Positions 9,970 to 22,254 are shown, numbered from the stretch's first letter. The stretch: 64,000 bases of DNA from Opitutales bacterium (GCA_028101545.1 JAOHKZ010000002.1:1-64000), one strand, 5' to 3'. Notes: generated by a model not told the origin, from the sequence alone. Made by a program: numbers and translations.

Positions 9970-11664
9970 GTGAAAGAAGTTATTCAATCCATCCCGTCTG
10001 TTTTTAAGCAGAGGAGCAAGAGGAAAAATGTTACCCGATTCCTTCGCTTCGGTTTAGTACTAGTCCTTTTTGTTTCATGTTACATGCAGGTGTACATAAA
10101 GTTGATGTCTGAGGAATTAGGCGGAGTGTCTATTGGTTGGGTGGAGGCTTTCTATTGGGTTTTGACCACAATGTCCACTCTGGGGTACGGGGATATTACT
10201 TTTAGCGGGGATTCCGGCCGATTGTTCTCTATGATGGTCATGTTCACCGGTGTGTTTTATTTATTTATCGTGCTTCCATTTGTATTTATGGAGTTTCTTT
10301 ACAAACCATTCATGGAATATCAAACAGGTGCAAGGGTTGCCCGAAAGTTTGACGCCGTTAAGCAAAAGCATGTAATTTTGACCCATTATGATTCAATTAG
10401 TCATGTTCTCATGGATAAATTGAGCCAATTCGGGTATCCGTTTGTACTCATTGTTCCTGAGTTAAAGGAAGCCTTGCGGTTACATGATATGGATTTCCCT
10501 GTTATGCTGGGCAGTTTAGACGAAGCACAAACTTTCGTGGATGCCTCTATCGATAATGCTGCGATGGTAGTAACCACCGACGATGATATTCGAAATGTAA
10601 ATATTGCTTTTCGGGCACGAGATTCATCACCAGACCTATCAATTGTAAGCACTTGTAATCGGGCGACTTCTGAGGAGATTCTTACCCTGGCTGGAGCTAC
10701 TCATGTAATTAGACCTGCTCAACAGATGGGGCGGTTTCTTTCCCGTCGAATTTGTTGTACGGATAATAGCACACATTTGATCGGTTCTTTTGATGAAGTC
10801 CTTATTGCTGAGGCTACCATACATGGCACCCCGCTTGTAGGGCAAAACCTAAGGGATGCTATGCTTAGGGAGAACTATGGCGTAAATGTTGTTGGAATGT
10901 GGGAGCGTGGTCATTTTGAACTTCCTGGACCGGATACTATGCTAAATAATCACACTGTTTTATTGCTTGCTGGTACTGAGTATACTTTTGCCAAATATGA
11001 TGAGGACTTCCGCCATTATAAAACAAATTCTTCTCCTGTGATCATAATTGGTGCCGGACGCGTAGGTCGTGAAACGGCCAAAGCACTTTCGGATGGAAAT
11101 ATTCCTTATCGAGTTATTGAATCCGACGAGAAGAAAGCCGGCATGGTGCCAAATTGTATACTAGGGGACGCTTCTGATAAATCAGTACTCGAAAGAGCAG
11201 GCATCAATAAAGCTCCTGCAATCATTATCACCAGTCACAATGATGAATCTAATGTCTATCTGACAATTTATGGAAGAAAATTAAGACCTGACATACAGAT
11301 CATTTCTAGGGCTTTTCTTCATCGCAATATTGAGCCTCTCCATCGTGCGGGTGCAGATTTTGTTATGTCTCAGGATCATATGGGTGCTAATACAATTTTT
11401 AATTTATTAAATCGTGCAGAAATCTTAATGGTTACGGAGGGCTTGGATGTTTTTAGTCAGGCAACACCGAAGTCATTGGTGGGCGTGAAGGTAAAAGATT
11501 CAAAAATTACTGAAAAAACGGGTTGTAGTATTGTCGCAATCAAGGGAGACGAGGGTACGGTGATAACCCCTTCCCCCGATAATCAATTTTCTGAGGATGG
11601 CGAAATTATATTGATAGGAGACGAAGCTGCAGAGAAATCATTTGAAGCGAAGTTTTGTACTTGA
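9970..11664 (+). CDS. RCK-gated potassium channel (two TrkA-N domains)
   Basis: A 564-residue inner-membrane potassium channel. A first membrane helix (about 25-45), a pore helix and selectivity filter TMSTLGYGD (filter LGYGD at 71-75) and a second helix (about 88-110) form one pore unit. Two cytoplasmic RCK/TrkA-N Rossmann domains follow (about 120-240 and 355-475; the second opens with VIIIGAGRVGRETAKAL), then a TrkA-C-like C-terminal domain. The layout is that of GsuK/MthK-like channels with a duplicated RCK. It starts at GTG 9970. RCK domains bind nucleotides or ions and gate the pore. Confidence 0.9.
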   Translation: MKEVIQSIPSVFKQRSKRKNVTRFLRFGLVLVLFVSCYMQVYIKLMSEELGGVSIGWVEAFYWVLTTMSTLGYGDITFSGDSGRLFSMMVMFTGVFYLFIVLPFVFMEFLYKPFMEYQTGARVARKFDAVKQKHVILTHYDSISHVLMDKLSQFGYPFVLIVPELKEALRLHDMDFPVMLGSLDEAQTFVDASIDNAAMVVTTDDDIRNVNIAFRARDSSPDLSIVSTCNRATSEEILTLAGATHVIRPAQQMGRFLSRRICCTDNSTHLIGSFDEVLIAEATIHGTPLVGQNLRDAMLRENYGVNVVGMWERGHFELPGPDTMLNNHTVLLLAGTEYTFAKYDEDFRHYKTNSSPVIIIGAGRVGRETAKALSDGNIPYRVIESDEKKAGMVPNCILGDASDKSVLERAGINKAPAIIITSHNDESNVYLTIYGRKLRPDIQIISRAFLHRNIEPLHRAGADFVMSQDHMGANTIFNLLNRAEILMVTEGLDVFSQATPKSLVGVKVKDSKITEKTGCSIVAIKGDEGTVITPSPDNQFSEDGEIILIGDEAAEKSFEAKFCT

Positions 11665-11686
11665 ACTTCCTTAGTTTGAAATTTGC

Positions 11687-12874
11687 TTGAAAGACTTAAG
11701 CCAAAGAACTTTTAGGCTGGATCTTTTCCGTTGTTCTTTAAATGGAATTTTGGAAGTCGGTTTCAATGTTTTTGTAATTCTTATTGCAATTAGGTTTCTT
11801 GATGCATCTCAGAGTTTTAAATCATTTTTAGCTGCTGGTTCAGCATTTGGCTTCTTTTTAATGCCATGGACTTCAAAGCTTTCTGCTATTTTACAAAAGC
11901 CTGTTACTCATATTGCTGGATTTATTATGTTGATATGTAGTTTGAGTTTAATTTTTTGTTCTCGGGTTGAAAGTATTTTACCTTACACAGTATGCCTGTT
12001 AGTGGCTCAAATATCTTTATCTCAAATGCCCGGATTAATGATTCATGTTTACTCATCAAACTACAACTCTAGCAATCGGGGAAGAAGTGTTTCATGGAAT
12101 TTTATTTTCGCATCCAGTATAGGTATGATTTTTTCCTGTCTTTTTGGCGTATTTTTAGATCAATATGGTATTCATTATCACTTTCTTTTTTTGGGGATGG
12201 GATTACTTGCCCTTTCCTCTTCAGTTGTCCTGTTTTTCATTCCATCTACGAAACTTGAAAATTCTAAATCATCTTCAAATTTACTCGGAGGCTTAAGCTA
12301 TATTTATAAAGATCGATTATTCGGGAAAATGTTGTTGGGATGGATGTTAATGGGACTTGGAGTAATTATGACAATTCCTTTACGAATCGAATATGTTGCT
12401 GGAGGTAGTGGTATGGGGATGAACAACAAGCAGATAGCGATTCTTTTTGGCATATCAATGCTTTCTGGGGTCCTTACATCTCGAATATGGGGTAAACTTT
12501 TCGATCAAATATCCTTTGTGCCCTATCGAATGAGTTTGAATTTGTTTTTACTGTTTTCGATTATTATTTTCTTTTCATCCACAACTTTTTGGGGCTTGGC
12601 TGTTGGTGCTATTTTGGGTGGAGTTGCAACTGGTGGAGCCTCCATCGCTTGGAGTTTATGGGTAATGAAAATTGCCCCTGATGGTCGCGAGACTGACTAT
12701 ATGGGAGCTCATGTGTTTATGACTGGAATCCGGGGTGCCCTCGCACCTTTTTTAGGTTACTTTGTCCTTGAATTAGTTGGCTTCAAAGGAGTTACCTATT
12801 GCTCATCGTTTTTAATTCTTGTATCTGTGCTTATTTTTTTAAGTGAAATAAAGTCACCTAGGTTAAGCGTGTGA
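11687..12874 (+). CDS. MFS-type membrane transporter
   Basis: A 395-residue protein with about 10-12 hydrophobic segments and a loop motif (GRSVSWNFIFASS, GKLFDQISFVPYRM) typical of major facilitator superfamily carriers. The start is TTG at 11687. Its stop overlaps the GTG of the next gene by four bases (GTGA), so the two are probably translationally coupled. The substrate is unknown; pairing with a phospholipase D/cardiolipin-synthase-like protein hints at lipid or membrane work, but this is inference only. Confidence 0.75.
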   Translation: MKDLSQRTFRLDLFRCSLNGILEVGFNVFVILIAIRFLDASQSFKSFLAAGSAFGFFLMPWTSKLSAILQKPVTHIAGFIMLICSLSLIFCSRVESILPYTVCLLVAQISLSQMPGLMIHVYSSNYNSSNRGRSVSWNFIFASSIGMIFSCLFGVFLDQYGIHYHFLFLGMGLLALSSSVVLFFIPSTKLENSKSSSNLLGGLSYIYKDRLFGKMLLGWMLMGLGVIMTIPLRIEYVAGGSGMGMNNKQIAILFGISMLSGVLTSRIWGKLFDQISFVPYRMSLNLFLLFSIIIFFSSTTFWGLAVGAILGGVATGGASIAWSLWVMKIAPDGRETDYMGAHVFMTGIRGALAPFLGYFVLELVGFKGVTYCSSFLILVSVLIFLSEIKSPRLSV

Positions 12875-14769
12875 AAAAGAAAAAGATTCATAGTAAAACT
12901 CAGCTATTTTGGTTTTGGTTCTTAAAATACAAATATATTTGCATTCTATTTTCCATTCTGAGTGTTGTCTCTTGTAGCAATCAATCCCTGCAAAAGTTTG
13001 AACCTTTTGTTGATTCTCTCCACAACCAAGACTTGGTAAATAATGGAACGAGTGAGTTATGGGCAATTGAACAACAGAAAGTATCAGAATCCGGTTACCC
13101 CAGGGCTCTTTTGTTGAATCATGGTGAGGAATCATTAATTCTGAGAATAAATTTAATTCGATCGGCCCGAAAAAGTATTTCGATTCAAACTTTTTCATGG
13201 GAGTTTGACGAAGTAGGAAAATTCATTCTGTGGGAATTGATAAGAGCTAATCAGGAAAAGGGAGTTAAAGTACAATTATTAATCGATCATATGTTTAATG
13301 ACCATCAACCTGAGATGATTGCTTTTCTTTCAACGCTCGATCCAAATTTTGAAATTAAATATTTTAATCCAAGTGCTAAGAAATTGTCTCCTTCATTCTT
13401 AGAAAAGGTTTCTGATCTTGCGGTAGATTTTCATGATTATAATGCCCGACTACATAACAAACTAATTCTAATTGATGATGTTTTTGCAGTAACTGGGGGT
13501 CGGAATATCAATAATCATTATTTTGATCAGGTTATTGGAATGAATTACAAAGACCGCGATGTTCTTGTTATATTGCCCCATGCACAGGAAGTTTCAAAGT
13601 GTTTCAAAATATACTGGCATTCTGATCAATCAATTTCCACGAAAGAGCTAATTGATGTTAGCCGCATTATTTCAGGAAATACATATTCAAGATCAATAAA
13701 CAAAAATCGTTTCTTTAAATACAATGTTTTTAATGAGATAAGTAAAAAGGCTTCAGATGAAAGCATAATTGATTCTCTTTTTATTAATGAATTAATCGAA
13801 GTTGATCGTATCGAGTGGATATATGATTTGCCTAACAAGGTCGAAAAAGCACCTGATTATAATTCTGCTGTAAGTCAGAGATTATTGGGTCTTATGAAAA
13901 ATGCTCAAAAAGAGATTTTGATTCAGTCCCCGTATGTTGTTTTAAGTAGTGATACGCAAAAAGCTTTTCGTGAGTTGAAGGACAGAGAGGTAAAAGTTGT
14001 CATTTCAACAAACAGTCTTGCTGCTACCGATAATTGGGCTACTTATGCGGCTAACTATAATGAGAAAAGAGTTTATCTCGAAGATTTAGGTCTTGAGATG
14101 TGGGAATTCAAACCAATCCCGTTAGGGATTTCAAGCATGATGAGTTACAACAAGCTTTTACATCGAAAGCCGTTTGAGAGGGAATATGCTTACCAGAGGA
14201 GGAATAATTTCGATGTAAATAAATTCTCCAAAAGTAGTCAAAGTAAGGAAGGTGGATCAGAGACAGTTGAACTGAATCGTAAGAATCCTTTTTTACAGAT
14301 TGCTCCTTTTTTGTCTCTTCATGCAAAATCTTCTGTGATTGACGACAATGTTTCTTTCGTTGGTTCTTTTAACTTAGACCCTCGCTCTGTAATATACAAC
14401 ACCGAGTTAGGTCTTATCATTCATGATAAAAAATTTTCTCGTTTACTAAGGCAAAGTATTATTTCGGATATCTCTCCTGAAAATAGTTACTTAATCAGTA
14501 TCAAAAAAAACAGACCTTTTTTAAGTCTCGTTAACAAGTTTTTATATCGTTTCTCTGAGGCAATTCCATTTATCGATCTATGGCCTATTCGCCCTCATGC
14601 GTCTTTTGAACTTAAGGCTAACAAATCTCCTGTCCTGCCTGGGCACGAAGATTTTTATAAAAATTGGAAAAATATTGGTAATTTTCCCAATCTCTCATTT
14701 TTTGCTAAAAAACAAATCTCAACGCGGATTTTCAAGGCAACAGGAATGATATTTAAACCTCTTCTGTGA
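12871..14769 (+). CDS. ClsC/YmdC-like phospholipase D family lipoprotein
   Basis: A 632-residue protein with two HKD catalytic motifs: H195-x-K197-x4-D202 in RLHNKLILIDD and H484-x-K486-x4-D491 in LHAKSSVIDD. The first is followed by TGGRNINNHYF, close to the GGRNIG-EYF signature of E. coli ClsC (YmdC). The N-terminus has a membrane segment and a lipobox ending VVSC35, so it is probably a lipoprotein. The family makes cardiolipin by phosphatidyl transfer or cleaves phosphodiesters. The GTG start overlaps the upstream MFS gene by four bases. Confidence 0.8.
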   Translation: MKKKKIHSKTQLFWFWFLKYKYICILFSILSVVSCSNQSLQKFEPFVDSLHNQDLVNNGTSELWAIEQQKVSESGYPRALLLNHGEESLILRINLIRSARKSISIQTFSWEFDEVGKFILWELIRANQEKGVKVQLLIDHMFNDHQPEMIAFLSTLDPNFEIKYFNPSAKKLSPSFLEKVSDLAVDFHDYNARLHNKLILIDDVFAVTGGRNINNHYFDQVIGMNYKDRDVLVILPHAQEVSKCFKIYWHSDQSISTKELIDVSRIISGNTYSRSINKNRFFKYNVFNEISKKASDESIIDSLFINELIEVDRIEWIYDLPNKVEKAPDYNSAVSQRLLGLMKNAQKEILIQSPYVVLSSDTQKAFRELKDREVKVVISTNSLAATDNWATYAANYNEKRVYLEDLGLEMWEFKPIPLGISSMMSYNKLLHRKPFEREYAYQRRNNFDVNKFSKSSQSKEGGSETVELNRKNPFLQIAPFLSLHAKSSVIDDNVSFVGSFNLDPRSVIYNTELGLIIHDKKFSRLLRQSIISDISPENSYLISIKKNRPFLSLVNKFLYRFSEAIPFIDLWPIRPHASFELKANKSPVLPGHEDFYKNWKNIGNFPNLSFFAKKQISTRIFKATGMIFKPLL

Positions 14770-14830
14770 AGTTACATATTAATTTCATAACTAGTTGACT
14801 AGCCCATCTTTTACCTTTTTAAATATAGGC

Positions 14831-15439
14831 ATGAAATCTTGTGCATTTATTTTATTACTTTTAACAACTATCATTTCTTCTTCATTCTCAAAGTCTCGCT
14901 TTGGGGAATACTATTTAGGTTTTGGTTATGCCATGGCTGACGGCGGTCAGGGCACCGGGATTGATGGAGACTTTATCAATCTTTCTGCTAATAGCCCTGC
15001 ATCAGACTCGGCTGACTTTATTCTTCAATTTAATTATGGTAGTGTAGATTTCAATAACGCGGACGATTCATCTTGGGAACTTGGTTTAGATTATGTTTTT
15101 CACTACGACGATTATGTTTTTCAAAATGGAATGTTTAGACCATTTGCTGGTATTGGGTTGTCCTATTTGGATGATGGCCCAAAAGTTCGCTTAAATGATG
15201 ACGGGTTCACTTGGAACTTTTTAGCTGGGACTGAAATTCTTTTTACTGATTACTTTTGCATGTCTTTAGGAGGAAAGTTTAAAGGTTTATGGTCTGATTT
15301 TGGAGAAAATGATTTTCTTTTTGATTTAGGTCTTACCTGGTGGATTAATGATGTTCATGGTGTTGCACTTGAGTACAATCATTCTTTTGATCAAGAAGTT
15401 GATTTTATAGGATTAAAGTATCTATATTCTTGGCAATAA
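14831..15439 (+). CDS. Outer-membrane beta-barrel protein (OmpA/OmpW-like size)
   Basis: A 202-residue protein. I chose ATG 14831 because it opens a clear signal peptide (MKSCAFILLLLTTIISSSFS); an upstream TTG at 14795 is unlikely. The mature chain alternates polar and aromatic residues in strands (WELGLDYVFHYDD, FRPFAGIGLSYLDDG, GVALEYNHSFD) and ends with a tyrosine/tryptophan-rich strand, as expected of a small eight-stranded barrel. No binding function can be read from sequence. Confidence 0.65.
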   Translation: MKSCAFILLLLTTIISSSFSKSRFGEYYLGFGYAMADGGQGTGIDGDFINLSANSPASDSADFILQFNYGSVDFNNADDSSWELGLDYVFHYDDYVFQNGMFRPFAGIGLSYLDDGPKVRLNDDGFTWNFLAGTEILFTDYFCMSLGGKFKGLWSDFGENDFLFDLGLTWWINDVHGVALEYNHSFDQEVDFIGLKYLYSWQ

Positions 15440-15466
15440 AAATACTTTCGAAGCTGGCGGGCTTTA

Positions 15467-16618
15467 TTGAGGGTAAACGATAAATTCTTTGATATAGTTC
15501 CAGATCGTTCTGGGACTTGCAGCCTTAAGTGGTCAAAGTATCAGTCCTTTGATACAATTCCTTTGTGGGTTGCTGATATGGACTATCGTTCACCGCAATG
15601 TGTTATAGATCTAGCTGAAAGGATTTGTATGGATGGCAACTTTGGCTATGGCGTTTGCCCATCTGGACTCTATGAAGTAGTGCAGTCTCGAACTTTAAGC
15701 CTTTACGATTGGTCCATAAACCAAAATTGGCTAACCTGGCTCCCCGGTATGGTTTGCGGTTTGAATGTTACCTGTCGCGTTTTTGAAAACGAAGCAAGCC
15801 AAGTCATTACTAATACTCCAGTATACCCACCTTTTTTATCCGCACCCGGTAATTTTGGTATCGTTTCAACTAGAATTCCGATGGTTTTGAAAAACAATAG
15901 GTTTACGATCGACTTTGATAACTTAAATAATCTTGCGACTCAAAAAGGAGATTTGTTTATGTTATGCCATCCACATAACCCAGTGGGGGCAAATTTTTCT
16001 AGAGAGGAATTGTTACAACTGGAAGAATATATACTAGATCGCGAGCTTTTTATTTGTTCAGATGAAATTCATTGTGATCTTATTTTGGATGCTGGATTAA
16101 AGCACATTCCCTTTGCATCATTAAGCGAACAAATTGCAGATAGAACCATAACCCTAATGGCTCCTAGTAAAACCTTCAATCTGCCAGGTTTTGGATGTTC
16201 TTTCGCAGTTATTTCTAACTCTAGCCTAAGGCGGCGCTTTAAGTCTGCAATGAAGGGTATTGTTCCGGATCCCCCAGCTATGGGTTTTAGGTTGGCCGAA
16301 GAAGCATATCGAAATGGTGAGGAGTGGCGTGAAAGATTATTGATTTATTTGCGCTGCAACAGAAATTTTGCCTTTAATAAAATATCGAAAATGGAGGGTT
16401 TATTGCCCTACTCTCCCCAGGCAACTTATCTTCTGTGGATTGATGCACGTGGACTAAATGTGGATTGCCCTCATTCTTTTTTTGAAGATGCTGGAGTTGG
16501 GCTTTCAGATGGTTCAGATTTTGGCGCACCTGGCTTTCTTCGTTTGAATCTAGGGTGCACTCGGGATGTACTGGAGGTTGCAATATCAAGAATGCGAAGT
16601 GCAGTTGCGGGTTTGTGA
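15467..16618 (+). CDS. MalY/PatB-type PLP aminotransferase (cystathionine beta-lyase)
   Basis: A 383-residue fold-type I PLP enzyme. The N-terminus (LKWSKY...DTIPLWVADMDYRSP) is characteristic of the MalY/PatB subfamily, and the PLP Schiff-base lysine is K235 in MAPSKTFNLPGFG. CSDEIHCDL gives the PLP-binding Asp. The expected reaction is beta-elimination of cystathionine to homocysteine, pyruvate and ammonia in methionine biosynthesis or cysteine catabolism. The start is TTG at 15467. It sits 15 bases before ligA, a spacing compatible with co-transcription, although the functions are unrelated. Confidence 0.9.
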   Translation: MRVNDKFFDIVPDRSGTCSLKWSKYQSFDTIPLWVADMDYRSPQCVIDLAERICMDGNFGYGVCPSGLYEVVQSRTLSLYDWSINQNWLTWLPGMVCGLNVTCRVFENEASQVITNTPVYPPFLSAPGNFGIVSTRIPMVLKNNRFTIDFDNLNNLATQKGDLFMLCHPHNPVGANFSREELLQLEEYILDRELFICSDEIHCDLILDAGLKHIPFASLSEQIADRTITLMAPSKTFNLPGFGCSFAVISNSSLRRRFKSAMKGIVPDPPAMGFRLAEEAYRNGEEWRERLLIYLRCNRNFAFNKISKMEGLLPYSPQATYLLWIDARGLNVDCPHSFFEDAGVGLSDGSDFGAPGFLRLNLGCTRDVLEVAISRMRSAVAGL

Positions 16619-18676
<2,058 letters not shown>

Positions 18677-18772
18677 GATTTACTAATTCACTCTCTTTAA
18701 ATCGAATTGCGTTGTGGTTCGGTTGTATTCTTCTATATTTTGTTCTTCATTTTAATCTTATAATCGTTCTTT

Positions 18773-19888
18773 ATGTCTAACCAAACTGTAGCAGGTTTTG
18801 ATCTTGTTGAAGATGCAATAGCTGAAATTGCTAAAGGCAATTTAGTAATTGTGACAGATGATGAAGGGCGTGAGAATGAGGGGGACCTTATAATGGCAGC
18901 CTCAAAGGTTACCCCTGAATCAATCAATCAAATGATTCTTCACGCTCGGGGTTTAATTTGCGTACCCTTAATGAGTAAGCAATTAAGTCGCTTAGGGATT
19001 TCAAGTATGGTTCAAAACAACCGGGAGTCTCAGCGTACAGATTTTACTGTTTCTGTAGATGCAGCCGAAGGCATCTCCACAGGTATTAGTGCCTATGACC
19101 GCTCCTCTACTATTGAAATATTGGCAAACCCCAATGCTACATCTCAGGATTTAGTTCAACCTGGGCATGTATTTCCCCTTCGGGCAAGACCCGGAGGAGT
19201 TTTGGAACGAGCGGGGCATACAGAAGCTGCAGTTGACCTAGCATCGCTCGCTGGGCTTCACCCAAGTGGAGTAATCTGCGAGATTTTAAATGAAGATGGT
19301 AGCATGGCAAGGCTGCCAGAATTAATAAAGTTTAAGGAGAAATGGGGTTTTAAGCTAATTTCCATCGCATCTTTAATTGAATATCGTCACAAAAGAGACC
19401 AGTTGATAGAAAAAATTAGTGAGTCTGACTTTAATTGTAAGGCTGGGCTCTTTAGATTACACGTTTTTAAAAGTGTTTTAGATGGACGGATTCATCATGC
19501 ACTTACCCTTGGGGATGATCTGAATAACTCTACTTCTCTCGTTCGCGTTCAAAGTGCTAATGTTCTAACGGACGCACTCGGTTTGATTGAAAAAGGAAAC
19601 GACTCAAATGATATCGATAAGGCACTTCAAATGATAGCTGAAAATGGATCTGGGACATTGCTTTATATGGAGTCTCGAAAGCTTGATTTTGCCGACGGAA
19701 AACATGGGGATGATATTAAAAAATCTACCCATCCTCCTAAAATGGACTTTCGGGATTACGGAATTGGAGCACAAATATTAGTCGCTCTTGGGATTAAGGA
19801 AATTCGATTACTTAGCCGAGATCGTAGAAAAGTAGTTGGTCTAGAGGGCTATGGTTTAGAGATTGTTGAACATATTTTATTACATTAA
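18773..19888 (+). CDS. ribB: Dihydroxybutanone phosphate synthase with degenerate RibA-like domain (RibBX type)
   Basis: A 371-residue protein. Residues 1-205 are a complete RibB domain that makes 3,4-dihydroxy-2-butanone 4-phosphate from ribulose 5-phosphate: DDEGRENEGDL (30-39), HARGLICVPL, and RAGHTEAAVDL with conserved acidic residues. Residues 211-371 align with GTP cyclohydrolase II by position and ending but have no zinc-binding cysteines and no RGEGRGIGL-type segment; where C-x10-C-x-C should be, the chain reads SANVLTDALGLIEKG. So GTP cyclohydrolase II activity is very unlikely. This matches the RibBX variant described in Proteobacteria. A true RibA must be encoded elsewhere. It overlaps nothing and precedes ribH by seven bases. 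Confidence 0.9.
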   Translation: MSNQTVAGFDLVEDAIAEIAKGNLVIVTDDEGRENEGDLIMAASKVTPESINQMILHARGLICVPLMSKQLSRLGISSMVQNNRESQRTDFTVSVDAAEGISTGISAYDRSSTIEILANPNATSQDLVQPGHVFPLRARPGGVLERAGHTEAAVDLASLAGLHPSGVICEILNEDGSMARLPELIKFKEKWGFKLISIASLIEYRHKRDQLIEKISESDFNCKAGLFRLHVFKSVLDGRIHHALTLGDDLNNSTSLVRVQSANVLTDALGLIEKGNDSNDIDKALQMIAENGSGTLLYMESRKLDFADGKHGDDIKKSTHPPKMDFRDYGIGAQILVALGIKEIRLLSRDRRKVVGLEGYGLEIVEHILLH

Positions 19889-19895
19889 GTTTTTC

Positions 19896-20369
19896 ATGAG
19901 TTCGGAAATTCAGCCTTCATCAAATTTATCTTCTGCAAATCTGAATATTGGGATTGTTGCCTCTCGTTTCAATCATACCTTGGTTGAAGCGTTACTACAG
20001 CGAGTTACGAAATGCATTTCCCTGAAGGGTGAACCTAAGGTTCTTTTGATTGAAAGAGTACCAGGGGCTCATGAGATTCCTGCCGCATTATCCCTTCTTC
20101 TTAATGCAAATAAATTTTCCTGCCTGATAGGATTGGGAGTTGTACTAAAGGGGGCTACCTCTCATCACCACCTAGTGGCAGAATCTGCTGGAAATGCTAT
20201 TCAAGATCTGGTTGTCAGGTATAATACTCCTATTATTAATGGAATTGTTGTGACTGATACACTTCACGATGCGGAAGAACGAATTACTGGAAAATTAGAC
20301 CGAGGGCACGAATTTGCTCAGGCTGCAATTGAAATGGGAAATTTACAAAAAAAATGGACGAAGATTTAA
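19896..20369 (+). CDS. ribH: 6,7-dimethyl-8-ribityllumazine synthase
   Basis: A 157-residue protein of standard lumazine synthase length. I chose ATG 19896; an ATG at 19863 lies inside ribB and would add an atypical leader. Motifs include VASRFNHTLVEALL, VPGAHEIPAALSLLL, IGLGVVLKGATSHHHLVAESA (with the catalytic histidine in the HHH run) and NGIVVTDTLHDAEER. It condenses the RibB product with the pyrimidine intermediate in riboflavin synthesis. It sits seven bases after ribB and overlaps nusB by 16 bases, the common ribH-nusB arrangement. Confidence 0.95.
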   Translation: MSSEIQPSSNLSSANLNIGIVASRFNHTLVEALLQRVTKCISLKGEPKVLLIERVPGAHEIPAALSLLLNANKFSCLIGLGVVLKGATSHHHLVAESAGNAIQDLVVRYNTPIINGIVVTDTLHDAEERITGKLDRGHEFAQAAIEMGNLQKKWTKI

Positions 20370-20815
20370 TTACCAATCCAAAATGGAGTCAGCGTAGGCA
20401 AAATCGTGCCACAGCCTTTCGTTTTATTTTTCAATGGGAGATGAATCCAACAGATCATTTAAATCGCGATTTAAATGAATTTATTCTTCGTTTGGGTAAA
20501 CCTGAGGATTACTTCTCTTATGCAATTGAATTAGTTGATGGGATTATAGAAAAACAAGATATAATTGATTCAATGATCAAGGAATTGGTCGATAATTGGG
20601 AGTTTTCACGTATTGCGAAAGCTGATCTCGGTCTTCTGCGAGTTGCCATTTATGAAATTCAATATCGATTGGATATACCACCAGTTGTCGTTATTGATGA
20701 AGCACTTGAAATTAGTAAGGAGTTTTCCACTGAGAATTCGAAAAAGTTTTTAAATGGTGTCCTTGATAAAGTGCTTACTCGAATCCCGCGACCGGCTAGA
20801 AGACCGGCCATATAA
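20354..20815 (+). CDS. nusB: Transcription antitermination factor NusB
   Basis: A 153-residue all-helical protein with the NusB pattern RQNRATAFRFIFQWEMN at the N-terminus and LGLLRVAIYEI...VVIDEALEISKEFSTENSKKFLNGVLDK at the C-terminus. NusB binds boxA RNA with S10/NusE and promotes rRNA antitermination. The start overlaps the end of ribH by 16 bases, so it is probably translationally coupled to the riboflavin genes. Confidence 0.93.
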   Translation: MDEDLITNPKWSQRRQNRATAFRFIFQWEMNPTDHLNRDLNEFILRLGKPEDYFSYAIELVDGIIEKQDIIDSMIKELVDNWEFSRIAKADLGLLRVAIYEIQYRLDIPPVVVIDEALEISKEFSTENSKKFLNGVLDKVLTRIPRPARRPAI

Positions 20816-20823
20816 GTTTTTAT

Positions 20824-22182
20824 TCAATTTTTCCCAATTCGAAAAAGTCGAAATCCGGCTTCTTTGATAATGGTAGGATCAATATGATTACGCCCATCAA
20901 AAAAATATGCCGGTTTTTGCATTTGAGAGAAAATATTCTCATAATTAAGTTCACGAAATTCATCCCACTCGGTCAGTAATACAATGGCATGGGTTTCGTT
21001 GGTTGCTTCTTCGGCATTGTTACAAATATGCACCCGTTTATCACCCTCTTTTATTCCAAGTGAATTTAAAATAGATAATTTACTCACTTCTGGATCATAA
21101 ATTTTTAGGTGTGCACATTCTTCAAGTAACTTCTTGCATATTGAAATAGCCGGAGATTCGCGTGCATCATTTGTATCTTTTTTAAATGCAAATCCCAGAA
21201 TAGCTAAATTTTTACCCGAAATAGTGTTGAACATTGCCTCCATTATACGCTGAAAAAATCGATTTTTCTGATGCTCGTTCATTTGTACAACTTGATTCCA
21301 ATAGTCAGCAACTTCAGGCAACCCAAAATGCTGGCAAAGGTATGATAAATTCAAGATATCTTTTTGGAAACAGGAACCGCCAAACCCAACAGAACTCTTA
21401 AGGAATTTAGGGCCAATCCTTGAATCTGTTCCAATTGCATTTGCCACTTCGTCCACATCTGCTCCCGTAGCTTCACAAAGTGCTGATATTGCATTAATAC
21501 TGGAAATTCTCTGTGCTAAGAATGCATTTGCTGTTAATTTTGAAAGCTCTGATGACCATAGATTTGTAGTGATTATTTTCTCACGATCAATCCATTGAGC
21601 GTATATATTAGCTAATTTCTCGACTGCTTGTTGACCTGCTTCAGTTGTTTCTCCTCCAATTAGTACTCGATCGGGGTTTTCCAGGTCAGCAATAGCTGTT
21701 CCTTCAGCAAGAAATTCAGGGTTTGATAAAATTTGATATGAATAGCCGTTGTCCGCAGAACTCAATATTTCCTTAACCATTTGAGCGGTCCGTACTGGTA
21801 CCGTAGACTTTTCAACTACTATTTTGTCTCCTCCCCCCACTTTTGCTATGTTTCTAGCACAGGATTCAATGTATTTAAGATCAGCTGATCTACCTTTTCC
21901 TTCCCCGTAGTCTTTTGTTGGTGTATTAACACTAATAAAAATAATATCTGAATCTTTTATTGTCTGATCAATATCAGTTGTGAAAAATAGATTTTTTCCT
22001 CGGGCGCTTTTAACAGTCTCAAGGAGACCAGGTTCATAAACGGGAAGTTTATCTGAGTTCCATTCGTCAATTCTGTCTTGATTTAAATCAACCACAGTAA
22101 CCATTGTTGATTCACATTGTTTTGCGATCATAGCCATGGTAGGTCCGCCAACATAGCCTGCTCCTATACAACAAATTTTCAT
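20824..22182 (-). CDS. ugd: UDP-glucose 6-dehydrogenase
   Basis: A 452-residue enzyme that oxidises UDP-glucose to UDP-glucuronate with two NAD+. It has the Rossmann motif GAGYVGGPT (7-15), the central domain with [20 protein letters not shown], and catalytic Cys271 in [10 protein letters not shown]. The GGPT variant and the extended sequence match the animal/plant-like UGDH type also found in many bacteria. It converges with nusB with 8 bases between stop codons. UDP-glucuronate would feed exopolysaccharide or cell-surface glycans; no such cluster is adjacent. Confidence 0.93.
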   Translation of the reverse strand: MKICCIGAGYVGGPTMAMIAKQCESTMVTVVDLNQDRIDEWNSDKLPVYEPGLLETVKSARGKNLFFTTDIDQTIKDSDIIFISVNTPTKDYGEGKGRSADLKYIESCARNIAKVGGGDKIVVEKSTVPVRTAQMVKEILSSADNGYSYQILSNPEFLAEGTAIADLENPDRVLIGGETTEAGQQAVEKLANIYAQWIDREKIITTNLWSSELSKLTANAFLAQRISSINAISALCEATGADVDEVANAIGTDSRIGPKFLKSSVGFGGSCFQKDILNLSYLCQHFGLPEVADYWNQVVQMNEHQKNRFFQRIMEAMFNTISGKNLAILGFAFKKDTNDARESPAISICKKLLEECAHLKIYDPEVSKLSILNSLGIKEGDKRVHICNNAEEATNETHAIVLLTEWDEFRELNYENIFSQMQKPAYFFDGRNHIDPTIIKEAGFRLFRIGKN

Positions 22183-22254
22183 ATTTTTATTATTACAATT
22201 TTTTACAATCTTGCGATTCTATATTTCTTTTACACTGTATGATCAAGCTCGTCT

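Noticed and set aside
12871-14769. DrmC-like or defence phospholipase D nuclease
   Set aside because: It has a lipobox and ClsC-type GGRNI motif and lies far outside the island, so a lipid enzyme is much more likely.
18677-18772. FMN riboswitch before ribB
   Set aside because: The 96-base gap is too short and shows none of the conserved RFN element segments.
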